A stretch of DNA of 64,000 nucleotides, taken from positions 69,929 to 133,928 of the forward strand of contig NW_013171821.1 of assembly GCF_000151665.1 (NCBI RefSeq), written 5' to 3'. The position numbers and the translations under genes were made by a program. Numbering within the stretch: the stretch's first letter is position 1; each line of letters opens with the position of its first letter. Source of the stretch: Blastocystis hominis (taxonomy: Eukaryota > Sar > Bigyra > Opalinata > Blastocystidae). The notes beneath the pieces were generated by a model that searched no databases, was not told where the DNA came from, and was given only the letters and a program-made list of their open reading frames with translations. Below, piece after piece: positions 1-11,365 of the stretch.

Positions 1-121
1 CTGGTTGTCTATAATGACTCCATTCAAAAGAGAATATAAGAATAAGAATCGCAGCGGAATTGTCAAAGTCGATAGATGAAACTCCCTATATCGTCATCGT
101 ATTTATTTCTTGTACCATCAA

Positions 122-930
122 ATGAATACCGTACTTCTAATTGTCGTGTTTATAATCTACGCAATCTTCTATCGGTTTCCTATTTTTCATTTGTTTTAGT
201 GTAGATCTTTACCTGGGGGTTATGCAATTACTGTGTTTCTGACAATAGTGAGAAGTATATTTATGCCAAGACTGAAACATATGAATGATGGTAGGAAATA
301 TAGTTGCTTTTTAGTAGTAGAGGACACAATGACATTTAGAACTTGGTTTTGTGATATTGACTTATACGGACACATGAACAATGGTTCCTACAATCTGTAC
401 TGTGATTACGGTCGCTATGCCCTTGCGGTTCGCCTTTTTGGTATGAAGTGGTTCAACAATGCCTACTGTGTCGTCAGTACGTCGCATATTCAATATATTC
501 GCTCCCTCCCCCTTTTTAAAAAGTTCACGTTGCGAACATCGGTTGTTGCTGTGAACGGAAAGAACGTTTGGTTCCGACAAAGGTAAATATGGAGTCAGCG
601 TTTCATCCTAGCTTCGAAAGCGGTGGTAAGATGTACGCAGTTGCCAACATGAAGATGGTGTTCTTGAACAAGAACTACCGCAGCGTGTCTGGCCGTGATG
701 CTCTTTCTGTATTATTATTATTTTCGATTATGTATGACGTATAGGCTTTCTGCTCGGAGATGGCTGCCAATGAGGAGTGGAATGATGACAAGCATTCGAT
801 TCCTGAGTGCAAGAAGCTTGGCGAGCAATATCTCGCTCTGGATAACGGTATTCTGGCTTCTTCTGAAGCGATTTATGAGAAGAAGGGACTGAAAGTACAG
901 GTACGATCATCACACGCCAAGTCACCTTGA
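122..930 (+). CDS. THEM6-like hotdog-fold thioesterase, membrane anchored
   Basis: The central part carries the hotdog signature WFCDIDLYGHMNNGSY, as in the THEM6/4HBT_2 acyl-thioesterase-like family, whose reaction is poorly defined. The start at 122 gives a hydrophobic N-terminus (MNTVLLIVVFIIYAIFYR), a likely membrane anchor. Introns that keep the frame are 175-204 (30 nt), probably 291-317, 583-611 and 709-744. The frame ends CCT-T at 928. This T lies exactly 4 nt before TGTTTGAG, so the stop is either the encoded TGA (928-930) or a TAA made by polyadenylation at the same place. Family is fairly sure; substrate is unknown. Confidence 0.75.
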
Positions 931-932
931 AA

Positions 933-940
933 TGTTTGAG
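933..940 (+). terminator. TGTTTGAG 3'-end element
   Basis: Variant of the TGTTTGTT poly(A)-site element, 4 nt after the T of the thioesterase stop codon. The same geometry recurs at several other genes in the window. Confidence 0.7.
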
Positions 941-1103
941 ACACCAAACAATGAAATCAATGTCAAAGTCGAGGATCGCTGCTGTGTGACTTTGTGTTTG
1001 TTGGATGAGCCAACAAAGAAAAAGCAAGGATCTTTGGGGCATTCGAAGAAGCGTTGACTGCTCGTTGCTCCGAGCAACCTCCATTCTTTGATTCGTTTGA
1101 GTC

Positions 1104-1111
1104 AACAAACA
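1104..1111 (-). terminator. TGTTTGTT 3'-end element of YIF1
   Basis: Exact TGTTTGTT on the minus strand, about 20 nt after the encoded TAA of YIF1. Confidence 0.7.
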
Positions 1112-1129
1112 CATTCACACAGAGTACAT

Positions 1130-2227
1130 TTATCCCATATAGCGCCCGAGCAACCACATCAACACGACCTGCATCACGCTACTTCTACACCTCACTTCTC
1201 CCCTCCATTCCCACAATAACACAAAGTAATTTCGCAATCGTCGCTTCTTCCGCTCTTGTTCCTTCTCCTCATACACGATGGCCTTCAACGAGTGCATCTA
1301 TCCATCAGTCGCTTCTCCCGGCCTCACAGTAAAGAACATCATGCACACTCCCGTGTAGAGAAGAGACACAGTGTAGAAGGTGCGGTTGTGCGACAAGCAG
1401 TAGATCACGGAGTTGATACACAGACTAAAAATGCAAGGGAACGAGAGCGAGTACCCGACGAACTTATAGCTAATCAGAGAAAGAAGGTCCAGAATGGGCG
1501 CCGGGCAACTTATGAGGAAGAGAATCAGCTTCAAGAGGAGGAGCTGCATGGAATCGAGCGAAGAAAACTACCTCGAGAATGATCGAGACGGAACAGGCGG
1601 AGAGGGAAGTAGAAATGATTTGAGGGGAGAAGATTCCTTTGGTTCCGGCTGTAAAACCGACAGTTACGATGAATGTAAAGATCGCCATCAACGGAATGTA
1701 CAAGTCAAAGGCATAAACATCCTGACGAGGCGGGAGGTAGTACTTCTGACCATCCTCGCCAACGGTTATAAGGCGTTTCCAGGATTGAGACATAAAGGGG
1801 AATAAAATAAGCTATTTGTGAATGAACGACGAAACCAAAATACTCTCAATTTTGCAACGACGTACTGATTGCTGACTTGGAAGTACTTCTTAAAATTGTT
1901 CCACAAACCGGTCGCTTCGGGAGTATAATTATCCCACTTGGATTTCATGAGATTGGTTGTCTGGTTAAACGCCATATCAAACACGGCATTTCTACATAAA
2001 ATACAAATGCAATTAGCTACCCTGTATTAATTGTCGGTAAGGTGCTTGAACTGAAACCCGGAAACTCAGTATTTCCCTGCTGAAACGGTGTATTCACGAA
2101 AGGGGGTTGTTGACTTTGTGGTTGCTGGTAGTACGCTTCAGTGTTGGCTGGCTGGACTTGTCTCCTGACAAAAGGGTTCGGGTCTACTGATTAGAGTGAT
2201 AAAACGAAACGAACTGTTTCCACTCAT
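1130..2227 (-). CDS. YIF1: YIF1, ER-Golgi transport membrane protein
   Basis: YIF1 is a multi-spanning protein that pairs with YIP1-family proteins in COPII traffic between ER and Golgi. The soluble N-terminus is Gln/Pro rich. It is followed by FKKYFQVSNQYVVAKL and the family hallmark YLPPRQDVYAFDLYIPLMA, then several hydrophobic segments. The last segment (SVMQVVLMWLLGR) ends at an encoded TAA. Start ATG at 2227-2225 is followed after 13 bases by a short intron; further introns lie near 1990, 1800, 1560 and 1330. The downstream element AACAAACA (TGTTTGTT on this strand) is at 1104-1111. Exon borders in the C-terminal half are my reconstruction. Confidence 0.85.
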
Positions 2228-2303
2228 CGCTGCACAATATAAAACCAAACAACACTGCACTGGTTATAATGATGAAATAGGCTAAGAAAAAGAAGTAATC
2301 AGT

Positions 2304-2392
2304 CCGAGCTTAGCTCAGTTGGTAGAGCGTTAGACTGTAGTGGCTGCTTCGCAGCAATCTAAGGGTCGCTGGTTCGATTCCGGCAGCTCGGA
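2304..2392 (+). tRNA. tRNA-Tyr (GTA) with 16-nt intron, copy 1
   Basis: The acceptor stem CCGAGCT/AGCTCGG has the C1-G72 pair typical of eukaryotic tRNA-Tyr and discriminator A. The D arm has GGTAGAG and the T arm is GGTTCGATTCC. The anticodon GTA sits in loop CTGTAGA, interrupted after position 37 by tggctgcttcgcagca, which folds as a GCTGC/GCAGC hairpin. The mature length of 73 nt fits. Confidence 0.95.
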
Positions 2393-2625
2393 TATTTTTT
2401 CTTTTTCTTTTGGATTGATCTATTATTATTGTTATTATTATTATTATTATGATTCTGAGTAAATCATTTGTTAATAGAAATTATTAACATTATCTATTTA
2501 TTACAACTATTTCGATTATTATGTTAGATACGATGAATTGATAGATAGAGAATGGCATAGAGATGGAAAACATCGAATTGATAGTCTCTATCTATATATA
2601 TGCATATTTTGAAAATGGAAATGTT

Positions 2626-2714
2626 CCGAGCTTAGCTCAGTTGGTAGAGCGTTAGACTGTAGTGGCTGCTTCGCAGCAATCTAAGGGTCGCTGGTTCGAT
2701 TCCGGCAGCTCGGA
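2626..2714 (+). tRNA. tRNA-Tyr (GTA) with intron, copy 2
   Basis: Identical to copy 1, intron included. It starts exactly 322 nt after copy 1. A TATA-like tract (TCTATATATATGCATATTTT) lies just upstream. Confidence 0.95.
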
Positions 2715-2947
2715 TTTTTTCTCTTTTGGATTGATCTATTATTATTACTATCATTATTGTGTGATTACTATAACGAATGTGAAGTGATAATTTGTAATCA
2801 TAACCAATAGAAATATGAATGTACCCTACCTATTTCAATTCTATTGCGAGATACAATGTATTAATTAATCATAAAGAGATAATAATAAGGGAAAAGGAAT
2901 TGACAGTCTCTATCTATATATATGCATATTTTGAAATTGAAAACATC

Positions 2948-3036
2948 CCGAGCTTAGCTCAGTTGGTAGAGCGTTAGACTGTAGTGGCTGCTTCGCAGCA
3001 ATCTAAGGGTCGCTGGTTCGATTCCGGCAGCTCGGA
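2948..3036 (+). tRNA. tRNA-Tyr (GTA) with intron, copy 3
   Basis: Identical to copies 1 and 2 and again exactly 322 nt downstream. It has the same TATA-like upstream tract as copy 2. Confidence 0.95.
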
Positions 3037-3071
3037 TTTTTCTTTATTGTTTTCTGTGTTACACAAAGAAA

Positions 3072-5083
3072 TCAAAGGTTTCTCATTAAAAACCGAAGGA
3101 AGATACTTAGTCCCGACACGATGAGAATTACATAGATCCAGAAATAGAGATAGCCGAATCTCCAATGTAGAGACTACGTATCATTATTCACTTCCCGCTC
3201 CATCCTTACCGGCATGTTATCAAAGTTCATTCCATACACTCCCGCAAGAAACGTGATAGGAGTGAAAATCGCAGTAATCACTGTGAGAATAAACAGAATG
3301 CGTTCCTGCTTCTTCGACTGGATGCTCTGCACGACATTGTACACATTGCTGCTTCGATTGGAGCAGTATTGAATATCATTTAGTAGCTGCTGAACATGAT
3401 CTTTGATGTCGTTCAAGTAGAGAGAAACGCGGTGCGAGAACGAAGAATCCTCTCTTAACTGATCGAAAATCGAGAGAAGCGGGCGAATCTAAACCCCATC
3501 GCGCGTTGACTAGAAGCAAACTCTGTTTTGAAATGCGTCAAGTTCGCGCGAGAGAAGCACGGATTGATAAATCGAGTCCGCGTTATCGATGTTTTCCTCG
3601 ACTGCTTTGATGTCCTCTGCGAAGGATTTCAGCACGTCCACATAGCTGTCGACCTACACTCTATCTTACTCCCCTCACAACGCTCACCACATAATCCAAG
3701 AGAGCGTACACCAGATAGCACCCGCCCTCCTGCTTTCCACGATTGTTTTTATTGTTCAATAAACGGTAGATGTAGTCCCACAGCCCCTCATCGTTCTCCT
3801 GAGTGAGACTGATCACGGCGTGGCTCGACCCGCTCCACGGATTGGTGAACACAAAAACAAGGTTAAATGGACGAATCACGAGATGGCGCAGATGAGTGTC
3901 TCGGCTTCGCGACGCAAAATTGGTCGACGTGTAGTCCGCAAACGACATCGAGCGCTGCACCAGCCCTTTTTGCAGGCCGGATCGCAGCGGATTACTGTGT
4001 GGCATTCTTAAAATCGATCAAACAAACAGCCCAAACGGCAAATCGGGGCGAAGCGACACCCAATCGTCCTCGCTGGACAGCGAGCCCGAGCTCGGACGCC
4101 GCGCCAGCTCCTCCTCCTTTCGATATTGAATAAACGGCACGGTGATCAGCATGTGCGTGTTGTACTTGTCCATCTTCTCGCGGTTCTCGCGGTACACCAA
4201 GTCCTCTACCACCAGCGGATGGAGACGGTAGCGGACCCCCAAGCGCTGCACGGACAGAGGCTCCACGTGCGAGAGGTGGATCCAATTCACAGACGACCAG
4301 ACGGGGTCTGGATTCATGAAGAACGTTTCGATACCCTGCGATCGAGGGGAAATGGGGAAACATACCAGGATGGGACGCTCGACTTCGACACGCGTCAGGT
4401 TGTAGCTGAGATGGCTCATTTCGCCAAGCGAATTGTCTCTATAAGAAAACAAGCAACAAGCACCAAGTACCCTAAAAGACGCTCAATGACGGAGTTTTGA
4501 AACAAAGATAGCATCTTGAGGCGTTGAAGCATCTCAGCGTTAACGAGTGAAAAGGCTCATACGACTGCGAATTCATTCAGGGTTAAACCGCCGGAATGAT
4601 CTTTATCAACTTGGCGGACTAATATATCAAAAATCTGGTCTTTCATGGAGATTCCGAACAAATTGAGGATACGGTTACATTCATCAAAACTTACATTTCC
4701 ATCCTTGTTCGTGTCGAATTGATTAAACACCTATTCGTGAGCAGTACAGTCAGATTCATACACTGATAATGCGATCTGGCGTCATATCATAGTAGGTTGT
4801 TAGAAGAGAGAGGAAGTCATCTTCTAGTGAGTTTTGCTCACTAACTAATTATCGAATGGAATCGACCCACAATGCAACATCCGAAATCTCGTTTTGCACA
4901 GAATGGAAGTTGTAGTTGTAATTATCAAGAACTTTGGTACTAACGGAGCCATTCCAGGAAGACATATCCACCGTATAATTAGCAAGAGGTGATTCTCTTG
5001 TCTACCTAATTGAACAAAATCTACACAGATACCGGTGAGGTGAGCGAAGGGGGAGCAGGAAGATCACTCTTTGTTGTACTCAT
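3072..5083 (-). CDS. EF-hand/CorA-type divalent-cation transporter fusion
   Basis: CorA/Mrs2 proteins move Mg2+ across membranes as pentamers. The C-terminal part has the hallmark FLAGVYGMNFDNMP followed by a second membrane helix (WRFGYLYFWIYVILIVSGL). Before it come the CorA soluble domain (LHPLVVEDLVYRENREKMDK) and long helices. The N-terminal third holds two EF-hand loops, DTNKDGNVSFDE and DKDHSGGLTLNE. Joining by a 30-nt phase-0 intron (4545-4533 side, beginning gtatgagcc) places the EF-hand frame directly before MLQRLKML of the CorA part. No 3' element or leader separates them, so I read one gene. Several other introns are 30-36 nt. Start at 5083 gives MSTTKSDLPAPPSL. The stop is an encoded TGA at 3074-3072. 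Confidence 0.8.
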
Positions 5084-5376
5084 AGTCCATTGGTAACAAA
5101 TAGTGAAAAGTGGATGAAGTTGTGTAAACTTTCAATTTCGAAGCGATTTCACACATCTTTTATTCTCTACCAAAAACGAGTGCAAAAGGATTTCGAAAGG
5201 TCTATTCTTTGTAAGCAAGTATGGCGGTTTCAAACGGCCAATTCAAACGAGCCACTGTACGAGTGAAAGGAAGGAATCGAGGTCTAAGGTAGAACCACTC
5301 GGTGACTTCGGTTTCCCCATTTCCCCTTTTATCTCAAACCACAATTTGTTCATATCACCGCACACTATCACTTTAA
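5084..5376. other. Divergent intergenic region
   Basis: About 290 bp between two divergent starts. It presumably holds both promoters. I see no open frame or repeat that deserves a call. Confidence 0.5.
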
Positions 5377-6407
5377 ATGAGCCAGAGAGATTCTCCCGCC
5401 AAGATTCTTGCTAAGGATTTGATTGCTGGATGCTTCGGAGGTATTGGTATCGTTGCAGTGGGTCATCCCTTCGATACCGTCAAGGTCCATATCCTATGAA
5501 CACGAGAATAGATATTTTAAGTAGATTCCTTAATTTCCACGTCTGCAAACACAGAATCCTGCCAATCCTCTGTACACTGGTATGTCTGATTGCATCAAGA
5601 AGACCATCAAGTGGGAAGGAGTGTCTGGACTGTACAAGGGATTCATTTCTCCACTTTGGGGTAGTGGCGGTGTCCCCGTTTGATAGTCTAGGTAACATGT
5701 TATTCAACGCTGTGCAGTTCATCGTTTATGGACAGATGAAGGAAGCTATTGGTCACGGAGAGATCCTTTCTCTTCCTCAGACCTTCTTCGCCGGAGCTGT
5801 TACCGGTATGGCTGTGACCTTCGTGGAGACTCCCATGGATCTGTTCAAGTCTCAGCTCCAGGTGCAGATTGTTCGTGCCAAGGACAATCCGGAGTACAAG
5901 GCTCAGTTCACCACTGTGAGCGGTGCTATCAAGCAAATCATCAAGACCAATGGCATTCTCGGTTGCTACCAAGGTTTCTGCACGACTCTGATTCGTGATA
6001 CCATTGGCGTGTCTCTTTACTTTGGATTCTATGAAATTTATCGCCGCGCTCTTCTGAAGAAGGGTCAACCCCTCAGCGACATGCAGTACCAAGGCTCGTT
6101 CACTCAGTTCATGGCTGGAGGTGTGGCTGGAGTCGCCTACTGGGGTTGTATTTATCCTCTGGATATCGTGAAGGTAGGTATGGAAGGCGAGAGTAAGACG
6201 TAGTCGAGTCTCCAGGTGGAAAGCATTGTGAAGTCTGAACGTAAATATAAGGGTTTCATCGATTGTGCGAAGTCGATTTACAAGAATGGAGGTGTAAAGG
6301 CCTTCTTCCCTGGCTTTACTCCCTGCATCATTCGTGCCTTCTTGGGAAATGCTGCCTGCTTCGTGTGCTACGAGCAGAGCAAGGCCGTGATGAACAAGCT
6401 GTTCTAA
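5377..6407 (+). CDS. Mitochondrial carrier family protein (SLC25, acylcarnitine/ornithine-carrier like)
   Basis: All three carrier signatures are present: PFDTVK (exon 1, 5377-5484), [10 protein letters not shown] and PLDIVKSSLQ. Each is followed by the usual second helix with GLYKGF, GCYQGF or AFFPGF. Family length (about 300 aa) fits. Introns near 5655 and 6173 are clean. The first intron after 5484 is not: [10 protein letters not shown] is encoded just downstream, but I cannot find an AG that joins it in frame without a stop. Overall pattern is closest to the carnitine/ornithine branch, but the substrate is a guess. TAA is encoded at 6405-6407, and the convergent EGF-repeat gene ends 41 nt away. 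Confidence 0.85.
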
Positions 6408-6436
6408 GTTTAGCTGTGGATACTTCTTCTCTTTGT

Positions 6437-6444
6437 AACAAACA
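6437..6444 (-). terminator. TGTTTGTT 3'-end element that sets the stop
   Basis: Exact element on the minus strand, 4 nt after the T that begins the proposed poly(A)-completed TAA of the EGF-repeat gene. Confidence 0.8.
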
Positions 6445-6448
6445 CTCC

Positions 6449-9391
6449 ATTCTACGCTCTCCAGCAGAGCGTCCTTCGCATGGCGCTTCTTATTCTTCCC
6501 ACTCAGGCTCTTCGTAGTGTAGATGATATAGAAAACAACGGCGACCAGAATCAGCACCACCACCGATATACCCACGATGATGATGACCATGTTCTGCGAG
6601 CTCTCGCACGTCTTTCCCTTGTATCCATCATAGCACACGCACACACCCTTCTCTTCATCGCAGGCTCCGTGCAGTTCGGAGCAGGACGGCGAGCACTTGT
6701 CGTCCTCCTTCCTCGTATCGCACTTGATTCCCACCATTCCTTTCTCGCAGGTGCATCGCCCATTTCCGAAGTCCTTGTCGTTGCACTTCCCATGTCCCGA
6801 GCAGATCAATCCTTCCTCGTTCCGCGGGCATTCTCCCATGCACGCCGCGCCCCAGAACCCCGCGATGCAGTCCTCGCAGTTCACGCGCGGATCCCAGTTT
6901 CCCTCGCACACGCACTGCCCCGTTCCGTCGATTCCATCGCTGCACTGGCCGTGTCCATTGCACGACGGGCACGCCTCGCACTGCAGTCCCCAGAACCCTG
7001 CCTTGCATTCATTGCACACATCCTCCGGGCCCCAGCCCTCCTCGCACACGCACTTCCCGCTTCCCTGCTTCCCGCTATCGCACTTTCCGTGCGCACATCC
7101 CTTGCAGGGCTCGCACGTCGCGCCGAAATAGCCCGGCAGACAGTCCTGGCAGTTGGTCGCGGGGTCGTAGCCCGCCTCGCAGCTGAGACAGACGCCGTCG
7201 GGACACTCCACGGCGACCTCCACGTCGACGGGGTGCTCCTCCTCTTCCTCCTCGAGCGAGTAGACGCCGATGTAGTAGTAGCAGTCGGTGCAGAAGAAGG
7301 GATGGTCGCTGGACAGCGTGACCTGCGCGAGATCGTCGCCCACGGTGGTGTCCATCCAGGAGTGGTTCTTGATCGTCGCCGGCTCCGTGATCGACACGAA
7401 CAGCTGGATGTGCTTATCGGCGGACTGGAGGCGCGTAGCGCGGATGGAGATGGGTCGGTAGTCGGTCTGGTGGAGGTAGAACGAGGAGTGAATACCTCCA
7501 GTAAACGGGATAATCGAGCCTTGGCGCGGAACGTCGGGCTGCAGAGGGATCGCGACTATGCGTTAGAAGGGAAGGAAAAAAACCAACCATAATTCAAGTG
7601 GGCGTTGATGCGCCAGGAAGTCATGTTGGTGGTGCGAATCGCCACTCCGAAAATGCAGTTGTTGCACCAGCCCGGCTCGTTTTCTGTGATCGTAACGGAG
7701 AATTCATTGCGGGCGGAGAGCCAGGCGTGGTGCGAATAGGTGGAGTTGTCTTGCGGGTTGATGATGAGGCGGGTTTTGGCCATGCCCAAATAGACATCGA
7801 ACCCGATGCAGTACGCAGGATTCACATTCCACGTGTACGCGATGTTCGACAGCGAAATCGTCACCGATCTGCAGTGAAACTCCCCATGGAAACGCACTTG
7901 AAGTCCTGGAACTCCTCGGAAGGAATGGAGATCTTGTAATACGCGATGCTCACGCCCGTGTTCTTCGAGCTGTGCGCCAGCACTTCGTCGCCGTAGAGGT
8001 AAGGGACGTTCCCTACGATCGATCCTCCCCGCGGGACAAACCGGGAAGCACGTGATACACGATGGAGAACTGGCACTCCTCCGTGACGGTGACGTTGCTT
8101 CGCAGACGGAGATAAAACACACCGCCCACGGCGTAGATGGGATCCAGCTGCGTGATGGTGACGGTGGTTTCTTCGAGCGAGTTGAGAACGACCACCTTCT
8201 CGACGTCCCACTCGCCGTCATCGAACGACTACAAGGGAACCGATAGGAGAAGCGAGAACGGTGTGAGAGAACTCGAGATAGAGCGGGATGGATTCCTGGT
8301 CGAGCTTTCTCACGATGATGTTCCAGTCGTAATCGAATTCGAAGGTCCGGAAGTCGATCACCATTTGATTCTCGTGGACGTCCGGCATGACCGAGCTTTG
8401 GTACTCCTCGTTCATCTGCAGCTCTTTGATGCCTCGATCCACGTGGAAGTCAAGAGAGAAGTGCGCCATTTCGCCTCCCGCTATCTCGGGTCGAATGTGG
8501 ATCTAGATCGAAGAAGGGATGCGGAGCCCACATAGCGAGTGCAGGCCATGCAGAATAGATAGTGGCTTCGACTCATCGACGCGAAGAGCCGGTTTCCGTC
8601 ACGCGTGAAACTAGAGAGTCGATGGTTATGAAGGAATGGATACTATAAGGGACGGATTTCCTGCGCAGAAGCGTATTGAGATACGTAGGCGCGAATGGTA
8701 GTCGCAGAGAAGGCGTCACTGTAGATTGTGATGTTGATAGCGTCGACAGAGCCTCCCGAATGAGAGCTCCCCGAAATCTAGAGTTGGGAGAAGAAACGGG
8801 ACATACGAAGGCGCCATAGGTGACCAGCTCGTCTTTCGAATACCCGGGAATAACACCGGAAACAACGGAATTGTCAATAAGATTGTACATGGGGTAATCA
8901 TTGGAAGCAACAATAATATGATAAGTAGCATTGTGTTCAATATCGTTTGTTATATCGATGTACATAACGGGTTCCTTACAGGAGTGATCTTTCGAAAAGC
9001 GCTGCACCGGAATATTATTATCGAGGAACCTACAGTCATAGATCTGGATTACAAATACGATTCAAAAGTCAAATCACCGCAGTGATAGACGACTCTTCCA
9101 AGTCGGCGTCCATATGTAGTAATTTCACTATTTGACATAGTTCACCAAACCACTTACGATACCAACGTAAAAGAATATACAATACCTAATCCACTCGTCA
9201 CAGCAGGATCTTCCATGACAAAATGGCTCACACCATTGCTTATGATGGTTCCATTTTTGTACTGATTCAAACCAATATGAGACACGTCCTCATTGGTATC
9301 GACTAAATCTTATAAAATTAAATTTATCTCTACATGTAGCTAGAGCGTAGCTTAGCAAAAAGAGAGTGCTTAGTAGATAATTGCAAATCAT
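6449..9391 (-). CDS. Secreted EGF-repeat type I membrane protein
   Basis: Starts with a signal peptide (MICNYLLSTLFLLSYALA) at 9391. A long extracellular region follows, without recognised domains but with repeated paired segments. Then come about six cysteine-rich EGF/laminin-like modules (CECxxGxxGxxC patterns, about 7210 down to 6620). After those are one membrane helix (MVIIIVGISVVVLILVAVVF) and a short basic tail KKRHAKDALLESVE. No encoded stop follows for about 250 codons, because the frame runs antisense through the carrier gene. However a T at 6449 lies exactly 4 nt before TGTTTGTT (6444-6437), so poly(A) would complete TAA. Likely a surface or adhesion protein. Several exon borders in 7550-9300 are only approximate. 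Confidence 0.75.
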
Positions 9392-9569
9392 ATTTAAAGT
9401 TCTTTCTGTTTGAATTCATGATTATCAAGACAGCTCAACCACTGAACACACCATCACGAATGAAACGCCCTTCCACAAACCAAGAAGACAATAATTTAGA
9501 GTGTTGTTAATTTGTAGGCTCTTGTTTGGTGCCTTTTTGTATGTATGTTCTAACCTGCTATAGGAAACC

Positions 9570-9801
9570 ATGCCTAGTCTTGATTATACTCATCCTCGTG
9601 AATTCGGTCCCGGTTCTCGTACTTGGTAGGTTTTTAGGCGTGTTTGGATTATATCTCGTAGCCGTGCTTGTGGCAACCGTCGTGGACTTATTCGTAAGTA
9701 TGGCCTTATGCTCTGCAGACGCTGCTTCCGTGAGCAGGCTCCCAAGATTGGATTTATGCATGTACGTCACTTGTCGTATTTCTGATATGTAGTATCACTA
9801 A
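9570..9801 (+). CDS. RPS29: Small ribosomal subunit protein uS14 (S29)
   Basis: Zinc-binding protein of the 40S head. Spliced product begins [19 protein letters not shown] and continues [18 protein letters not shown], giving the CxxC...CxxC pattern and the conserved [16 protein letters not shown]. Two introns lie inside the frame: after the split TGC codon near 9625, and before the last two codons near 9762-9792. A further 25-nt intron (9539-9563) sits in the leader just before the ATG. TAA at 9799-9801. Size of about 54 aa matches the family. Confidence 0.9.
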
Positions 9802-9908
9802 ATCTATGGCGTGAGTAATGAACACTCTACAAATGGTTTTGTTTGTTATAAGCATGTGGCACTACTCTTCTTTGCTAGAATAAACACTTCGATATACTAG
9901 GAAGAACC

Positions 9909-11116
9909 TTAAGCACTAGTCTTATTTGGTGACGGAGAGCGGCTATCACGAGGACTTTCTCTTCGTTCAGGCGATTCTCTCTCCGGGGACCGAGAAGGGG
10001 AACGAGAGTTTTTGGAAGCAGAACGCGATTTTGAATCTTTTCTTTCAGGGGAGTGATCCCTCGAGTCTTGTCTCTCAGGGGAGTTGTCTCTGGAGTCTCT
10101 TCTTTCAGGGGAGTTGTCTCTGGAATCTCTTCTCTCAGGAGAGCGGTCTCTGGAATCTCTTCTCTCAGGAGAGCGGTCTCTCGAGTCCTGTCTCTCAGGG
10201 GAATGATTTCTCGAATCTTGTCTCTCAGGAGAACGATCTCTCGAGTCTCTTCTCTCAGGAGAACGATCTCTCGAGTCTCTTCTCTCAGGGCTTGCACGAT
10301 CCCGGGAGTCTCTTCTCTCAGGGCTTGCACGATCTCTCGAATCTCTTCTAGGAGGAGAACGATCCCGTGAATCTCTTCTAGGAGGAGAACGATCTCTCGA
10401 ATCTCTTCTAGGAGGAGAACGATCCCGCGAGTCTCTTCGGTCAGAGCGACGCACATCTCGAGAACGAGATCTGGAACGAGTGTTTCGTGAGTAGCGCGGA
10501 TTGCTTCGAGAACGGCTACGACTACGACTACGACTACGACTACGACCACGGTAACGGCGGACGTGAATGTAGCTACTCTCTCCACGACTCAAACACTTGG
10601 AATCGTCCAAGTATTTGATTGCACGCATCATATCGTCATAGTTTGTATACTCCACAATGCCAACACCACCATCCACTGAGCAATAACCAACATCTCCTTC
10701 CTTTCTCATATGATCTTTAAGATCCTAATCCTCAGCCTTTTTGGGGAAAAATACCTGCCAACTGCAGTGGTAGGGAAGGTGAGTCACCTCTACTCGATAG
10801 TTGGTGTGTACGGGAGGACCGTATTTTGAACCTCTATCTCCCTTTGGTCCTCTTCCATTAGCAACTTCAACACGCAACGATAATCCACCCAACACAGAGC
10901 CATTCTTACCTTTCACAGCTTCCTCTGCTGCAGATTCCTCTTCAAACTCGACAAATCCATAGGGAGTGTGTCCTGTGAGCTTGAGAGTCACGTCTATTAC
11001 AGTTCCATACTAATTGGGAAATGAAACTAGAAATCGAATACTCTACTAAATTCGTCCTTCAATTCTGACTCTCGGACGTCTTTGGGAAGATTAGCAACAA
11101 ATACTTTGCTGGGCAT
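9909..11116 (-). CDS. SRSF1-like SR splicing factor
   Basis: Two RNA-recognition motifs followed by an RS domain. RRM1 starts [14 protein letters not shown] with RNP1-like [18 protein letters not shown]2 has [18 protein letters not shown], the pseudo-RRM signature of SRSF1/ASF. Introns of 32 nt (in RRM1) and 30 nt (within SWQ/DLKDH) restore the frame. The C-terminal 230 residues are RS/RD/RSPER repeats. Stop TAA at 9911-9909, with TGTTTATT about 30 nt beyond. An SR protein makes sense in a genome crowded with micro-introns. Confidence 0.88.
9950..10550 (-). repeat. RS-domain coding repeat
   Basis: Imperfect in-frame tandem repeat of 24 nt encoding RDSRDRSP plus ERR or PRR, roughly 17 copies, then an (RS)n tract. 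Units cluster by subtype along the array, as expected from slippage and local duplication. Confidence 0.8.
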
Positions 11117-11365
11117 TTGCTTTTCTTAGAAATTGAAGAATGGCAAAAATCGGTCCTATTTTTACACCCTCTCAATAATTCGCATTATGCTCTGTTTCGT
11201 GTATGCTTAAGGCGATTCCTGTAAAATCCCGCTTTTTATCCAAGTTTGTCATTGTGTAGATACAATCAAGGGAAGGTAGCTCTTGATTACTATGGTAGGT
11301 GTCAATGACTGTACACACATTCTACCAACTGACTCAAACAAACACATTCCCATCTGTAAATATGA

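Larger units (their letters stand above)
2304..3036 (+). repeat. Tandem tRNA-Tyr array, 322-nt period
   Basis: Three identical tRNA genes spaced exactly 322 nt apart. The 3' flank (TTTTGGATTGATCTATTATT) is shared by copies 1 and 2. The 5' flank (AGTCTCTATCTATATATATG) is shared by copies 2 and 3. The middle of each spacer has diverged, so the duplication is not very recent or the genes are kept alike by conversion. Confidence 0.85.

Noticed and set aside
2974-3165. Minus-strand open frame across tRNA-Tyr copy 3 containing LPESNQRP
   Set aside because: This peptide is the usual artefact of translating the antisense of a tRNA gene.
4557-5083. Stand-alone EF-hand protein ending at TGA 4557
   Set aside because: No 3' element follows, and a 30-nt intron joins it in frame to the CorA domain.
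6480-7592. Plus-strand frame opposite the EGF repeats
   Set aside because: Shadow of the cysteine-rich repeats; no family resemblance.
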